Assembly: GCF_902381825.1 (NCBI RefSeq)
Contig: NZ_LR698973.1
Location: forward strand, 2,080,805 to 2,094,631
Source of the DNA: Pseudocoprococcus catus
Lineage (GTDB): Bacteria; Bacillota; Clostridia; Lachnospirales; Lachnospiraceae
Length of the DNA: 13,827 nt
Reading direction: 5' to 3'
The notes below the pieces were generated by a model. That model was not told where the DNA came from and did no database searches. It worked only from the letters and a program-made list of their open reading frames with translations. Position numbers and translations under genes: made by a program. Below, piece after piece: positions 8,905 through 13,827 of this stretch; position 1 is the stretch's first letter, and each line of letters begins with the position of its first letter.

Positions 8905-8946
8905 GCTGCTGCAAAATTGAAAATTCTTCTTCAATCCTGCAGCAGC
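8905..8946 (-). terminator. guaB terminator, displaced downstream by an insertion
   Basis: GCTGCTGCA (8905-8913) and TGCAGCAGC (8938-8946) form a perfect 9-bp stem, with a second inner pairing ATTGA/TCAAT (8916-8920 with 8931-8935). On the minus strand five T follow directly, then a further T-rich stretch. Reading through from guaB, the polymerase meets the mobile element first and this stem after. Without the insertion it would lie about 20 nt past the guaB stop codon, a normal distance. Confidence 0.85.
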
Positions 8947-8960
8947 CGACTTATTTCATA

Positions 8961-8968
8961 AGATTAAG
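8961..8968. repeat. Target-site duplication, left copy
   Basis: AGATTAAG here is repeated exactly at 9111-9118, directly flanking the 142-bp inverted-repeat element. The next bases outside and inside differ, so the duplication is exactly 8 bp. Confidence 0.88.
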
Positions 8969-9110
8969 ATAACTGTTCAGAGCCAGCCGCCAAAATGCTA
9001 CGCATTTCGTCGGTGTGACGTATTCGCCAAATAAAATTCCAAAAACAGACTTAAAAATGCAAGCATTTTATACCTGTTGTTTGAAATTTTGCTTGGCTCT
9101 GAACAGTTAC
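8969..9110. mobile_element. 142-bp MITE, possibly IS66-related
   Basis: The element has terminal inverted repeats. TAACTGTTCAGAGCCA (8970-8985) is the exact reverse complement of 9094-9109, and one further outer base differs (A at 8969, versus G read inward from 9110), giving 16/17. It is bounded by a perfect 8-bp direct repeat. It has no coding capacity. Inside are two small stems, AAATGC-tac-GCATTT (8993-9007) and AAAATGC-aa-GCATTTT (9054-9069). IS66-family ends are known to begin GTAA and to make 8-bp duplications, which matches the right end and the flanks. The IS66 link is inferred, since no transposase is present. It sits 3 bp after the guaB stop codon and before the guaB terminator, so it is transcribed as part of the guaB 3' UTR and could fold into a long cruciform-like RNA stem. 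Confidence 0.85.
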
Positions 9111-10634
<1,524 letters not shown>

Positions 10635-10663
10635 TTGATAGTGACTTGCTTTAATTTTTAAAA

Positions 10664-10692
10664 AGTTTAACAAACTGTAAAAAAAATGTCAA
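10664..10692 (-). promoter_or_regulatory. guaB promoter
   Basis: On the minus strand a perfect -35, TTGACA (10687-10692), is 17 bp from TAAACT (10664-10669). The spacer contains a run of eight T. Transcription would start near 10657, about 90 nt before guaB. Confidence 0.75.
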
Positions 10693-10705
10693 CCATTATT
10701 TTATT

Positions 10706-10720
10706 AGTATTATTAATACT
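10706..10720. promoter_or_regulatory. AT-rich palindrome upstream of the guaB -35
   Basis: AGTATTA-T-TAATACT is a perfect 7-bp inverted repeat around a single T, 13 bp upstream of the guaB -35 box and about 30 bp after the preceding gene's stop codon. It could be an operator, an AT-rich promoter upstream element, or a weak terminator stem for the membrane-protein gene. I cannot decide among these. Confidence 0.35.
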
Positions 10721-10751
10721 ATTTATTTTTCCGCCATGGACTGACATTTGT

Positions 10752-11270
10752 CTACCTGCGTCTAACTTTATTCGGAGATGTTCTGAACATTGCATCTAAA
10801 ATCTGCCCATTGGGTGTGAATTTAACGTAAATCTGCTGATTATTCCAATTGCCGATAATGATATAATTTGTCTGCATGACATTATTGGCACTGAAATCAT
10901 AACAGTGACTATTTGGGTTCCTCCTGTATCCATCCAATTCATATGAATTCTCTGGGGCAACCAGTGTTATATTCTCCATGGAAAGGCTCATTCGGGTCTT
11001 TCGTTTATAATTGCCGATCAGTACATCAATATCCAGATCTCCGGATGTAAAGATGTATTCATATTCCAGCTTCTGCATTCTGACAACAAATATCACCAAT
11101 GCCCATACCGGAATAAGCAAAATAAAAAGCATCGGTACCAGCAGAATAATAACCGCTGAGAAAAGTAATCCAACTATAATAGCCAGTGCTGCTTTCACTG
11201 TTTCGGGTGTTCCTCTTCTGCGGCTGACAAGCACCTCACAAAACGTATCTCCATTTGCACCATTATACAT
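10752..11270 (-). CDS. Unrecognised two-helix membrane protein between groEL and guaB
   Basis: I do not recognise the family. The 172-residue protein has a polar N-terminus with an Arg cluster (RRR at 17-19). Two closely packed hydrophobic helices (about 27-45 and 46-64) follow, with a Pro at 46 between them and a basic residue after. A soluble C-terminal domain of about 105 residues is rich in beta-type alternation, polar and Asn-rich, and ends KVRRR. This is consistent with a membrane hairpin with both ends in the cytosol, the topology being inferred from positive charges. The start at 11270 is preferred over a TTG eleven codons upstream because AGGAG lies 7 nt before this ATG. A TATAAT promoter precedes it, independent of groESL. 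No enzymatic motif is visible. Confidence 0.88.
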   Translation of the reverse strand: MYNGANGDTFCEVLVSRRRGTPETVKAALAIIVGLLFSAVIILLVPMLFILLIPVWALVIFVVRMQKLEYEYIFTSGDLDIDVLIGNYKRKTRMSLSMENITLVAPENSYELDGYRRNPNSHCYDFSANNVMQTNYIIIGNWNNQQIYVKFTPNGQILDAMFRTSPNKVRRR

Positions 11271-11344
11271 TCTTGTTCTCCTTTGTATTTCTTCTATAAT
11301 CAAAGCCCGGCTTGTGGGCTCAGGTGCAGAATGCCTGCGTATCT

Positions 11345-11373
11345 ATTATACACGATACAGACTGCGGGAACAA
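11345..11373 (-). promoter_or_regulatory. Promoter for the membrane-protein gene
   Basis: On the minus strand, perfect TATAAT (11345-11350) lies 17 bp from TTGTTC (11368-11373). The -35 and spacer overlap the 3' flank of the groEL hairpins. Transcription would start near 11338 and leave a leader of about 70 nt. Confidence 0.7.
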
Positions 11374-11394
11374 GTAAAGGGCTGCCGCAGTCTG
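11358..11394. repeat. Alternative inverted repeat overlapping the groEL terminator and the next promoter
   Basis: CAGACTGCGG (11358-11367) and CCGCAGTCTG (11385-11394) are perfect 10-bp arms with a 17-bp spacer. The right arm shares bases with both arms of the terminator stem, so the two folds exclude each other. The -35 box of the next gene lies in the loop. Confidence 0.6.
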
Positions 11395-11403
11395 CGACAA
11401 CCC
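11379..11403 (-). terminator. groEL transcription terminator
   Basis: GGGCTGCCGCAG (11379-11390) pairs with CTGCGACAACCC (11392-11403) over 12 positions, including two G-U pairs in the RNA. On the minus strand the stem is followed by TTTACTTGTT, a broken U-run. It ends groEL about 27 nt after the stop codon. Confidence 0.65.
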
Positions 11404-11429
11404 TCATCTTTTGTGAAAGTATTATGTGA

Positions 11430-13076
<1,647 letters not shown>

Positions 13077-13112
13077 TCAAAAATATAGGAATAAGTCTGT
13101 CTGAATAAATGA

Positions 13113-13397
13113 TTATTCTACAACTGCAAGGATATCATTCTGTCTTACGATGATATATTCTTCGCCATCCAGCTTCACTTCTGTACCGGCATACTTAGAA
13201 TAAATAACTTTCTGTCCTACAGCTACCTGCATTGTAACTTCCTTGCCATCGACAACACCGCCAGGTCCTACAGCAATAACTTTTGCTTCCTGTGGCTTCT
13301 CTTTAGCCTGACCAGCTAAAATAATACCGGATTTAGTCTTTTCTTCTGCTTCGCACTGTTTTAATACAACTCTGTCACCTAATGGAACTAACTTCAT
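13113..13397 (-). CDS. groS: Co-chaperonin GroES (10 kDa)
   Basis: GroES caps the GroEL chamber as a heptamer. The 94-residue length is standard. [13 protein letters not shown] opens the fold, and the mobile loop that grips GroEL is near 17-33, with the hydrophobic IIL at 25-27. The roof hairpin follows with [10 protein letters not shown] (43-52), and the end is NDILAVVE. The start at 13397 has AGGAGG 9 nt upstream. The longer in-frame start 20 codons upstream would lie within the CIRCE operator and is rejected. It is first in the groES-groEL transcript. Confidence 0.98.
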   Translation of the reverse strand: MKLVPLGDRVVLKQCEAEEKTKSGIILAGQAKEKPQEAKVIAVGPGGVVDGKEVTMQVAVGQKVIYSKYAGTEVKLDGEEYIIVRQNDILAVVE

Positions 13398-13450
13398 ATT
13401 AATATGCCTCCTTGATATTCTAATGGATATATAATCATCATTATCATTTG

Positions 13451-13477
13451 CTAGCACTCACCTGATTTGAGTGCTAA
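13451..13477 (-). promoter_or_regulatory. CIRCE operator (HrcA binding site)
   Basis: CTAGCACTC and GAGTGCTAA flank a 9-bp spacer. This matches the known consensus TTAGCACTC-N9-GAGTGCTAA at all but one position. It lies just downstream of the promoter -10 and about 53 bp before groES. HrcA repressor bound here is relieved on heat shock, as known for groE operons in Bacillota. hrcA is not in this window. Confidence 0.97.
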
Positions 13478-13488
13478 TCGATGGTTAT

Positions 13489-13517
13489 ATATTATTTAAT
13501 TTTTCTAAAATGTGCAA
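13489..13517 (-). promoter_or_regulatory. groESL promoter
   Basis: On the minus strand, TTGCAC (13512-13517) is 17 bp from TAATAT (13489-13494). Initiation near 13482 would put the CIRCE operator directly in the early transcribed region, the classical arrangement for HrcA repression. Confidence 0.8.
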
Positions 13518-13682
13518 CTTTATTCAGAGGTGATTATGTGCTGATATTATACTATTACCTCATCATTTCTCTTAAATACTCACTATATCTCTCATTTTTA
13601 AATTGTTAAATTGAGTAAAAACCCAAGAACAACTTTTGTATTTGGAAGAACTCGCATTCAGCCCAAAGGAGTATGCTCTGCC

Positions 13683-13718
13683 AACTATGAGAAACACGCT
13701 CCGCGAGTTTCTCAAGTT
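13683..13718. repeat. Hairpin 1 of the right-edge array
   Basis: TGAGAAAC (13688-13695) pairs perfectly with GTTTCTCA (13707-13714). Inside, after one A-A mismatch, CGC pairs with GCG around a TCC loop. Outside, AACT pairs with AGTT past a single bulged A. In total 15 base pairs form. Confidence 0.75.
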
Positions 13719-13745
13719 ATCGCGGCCTCTACACTCCGTTTCGGT

Positions 13746-13780
13746 CGTTGCTAAACAAGCGCCACTGGCGCTTAGCAACG
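13746..13780. repeat. Hairpin 2 of the right-edge array
   Basis: The right arm TGGCGCTTAGCAACG (13766-13780) is fully complementary to the left arm, 13746-13764, apart from a 4-nt bulge between CGTTGCT and AAGCGCCA. This gives a 15-bp stem with a minimal loop. Confidence 0.78.
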
Positions 13781-13809
13781 CCAAGGTCTCGTGCAAGCAC
13801 GGACTTTGG
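13781..13809. repeat. Hairpin 3 of the right-edge array
   Basis: Directly abutting hairpin 2, CCAAGGTCTCGTGC (13781-13794) pairs with GCACG (13797-13801) and then ACTTTGG (13803-13809). It has a perfect CGTGC/GCACG tip, a short internal mismatch and a CCAA/TTGG base. Confidence 0.65.
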
Positions 13810-13827
13810 CTCGTTGCTCGCGTAAAT

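Larger units (their letters stand above)
13518..13827. other. Gene-free region with tandem stem-loops, cut by the window edge
   Basis: No convincing gene is present. The stretch next to the groESL promoter is AT-rich. From about 13620 to the edge the composition shifts to higher GC and the DNA becomes densely self-complementary: an imperfect stem at 13623-13645 (CCAAGAACAA with TTGTATTTGG, 8 of 10), then three stronger hairpins listed separately, and a small CCG-TTT-CGG at 13736-13744. A 74-codon minus-strand reading frame crosses these stems and is not believed. The region could be a palindromic repeat array, the end of a structured RNA, or the start of a mobile element lying mostly outside. 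Confidence 0.65.

Noticed and set aside
13113..13457. Longer GroES start 20 codons upstream
   Set aside because: It begins inside the CIRCE operator, lacks family similarity in the extension, and the AGGAGG-led ATG at 13397 gives the standard 94 residues.
13572..13796. Minus-strand frame of 74 codons at the right edge
   Set aside because: It crosses the tandem hairpins, lacks a convincing ribosome site and encodes a composition dictated by the palindromes. It is more likely structured non-coding DNA.

Overview
This window looks like a chromosomal, mostly housekeeping segment from a low-to-moderate-GC Gram-positive anaerobe, most likely a member of the Lachnospiraceae (Bacillota, Clostridia). 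The case rests on strong AGGAGG-type ribosome binding sites, a CIRCE/HrcA-type heat-shock operator, pyruvate phosphate dikinase, an alpha2-type glycyl-tRNA synthetase, and the order M16C protease - era - recO - lipoprotein - glyS - ppdK, which I recall from that family but could not check. Every convincing gene is on the minus strand, so transcription runs from high to low coordinates.

In the direction of transcription, the window opens with about 310 bp of gene-free DNA (13518-13827) holding at least three tandem stem-loops and cut by the window edge. Next is a sigma-A-type promoter and a CIRCE operator driving groES-groEL (13397-11430). After the groEL terminator region, a promoter nested in alternative hairpins precedes an unrecognised two-helix membrane protein (11270-10752). 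guaB (IMP dehydrogenase, 10568-9114) follows from its own promoter.

Immediately after the guaB stop codon is a 142-bp non-coding element (8969-9110) with 16/17-bp terminal inverted repeats and a perfect 8-bp target duplication that includes the stop codon itself. It is a miniature transposable element (MITE) that has slipped between guaB and its terminator. Its GTAA tip and 8-bp duplication suggest mobilisation by an IS66-family transposase.

The next promoter starts a five-gene run: an M16C presequence-protease-like metallopeptidase, era, recO, a small unknown lipoprotein and glyS, with a likely internal promoter before the lipoprotein. glyS has no T-box leader. A terminator follows glyS, and then ppdK, transcribed from its own promoter behind a cluster of palindromes, runs off the left edge after 524 codons.

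Functionally the genes cover protein folding (GroES/GroEL), GTP synthesis (GuaB), peptide turnover, 30S assembly (Era), recombination (RecO), glycine charging (GlyS) and PEP/pyruvate interconversion (PpdK). I see no defence system, CRISPR array, phage gene, tRNA or rRNA. The non-ordinary parts are the MITE, the structured DNA at the right edge, the layered hairpins and promoter after groEL, and two unrecognised small envelope proteins.
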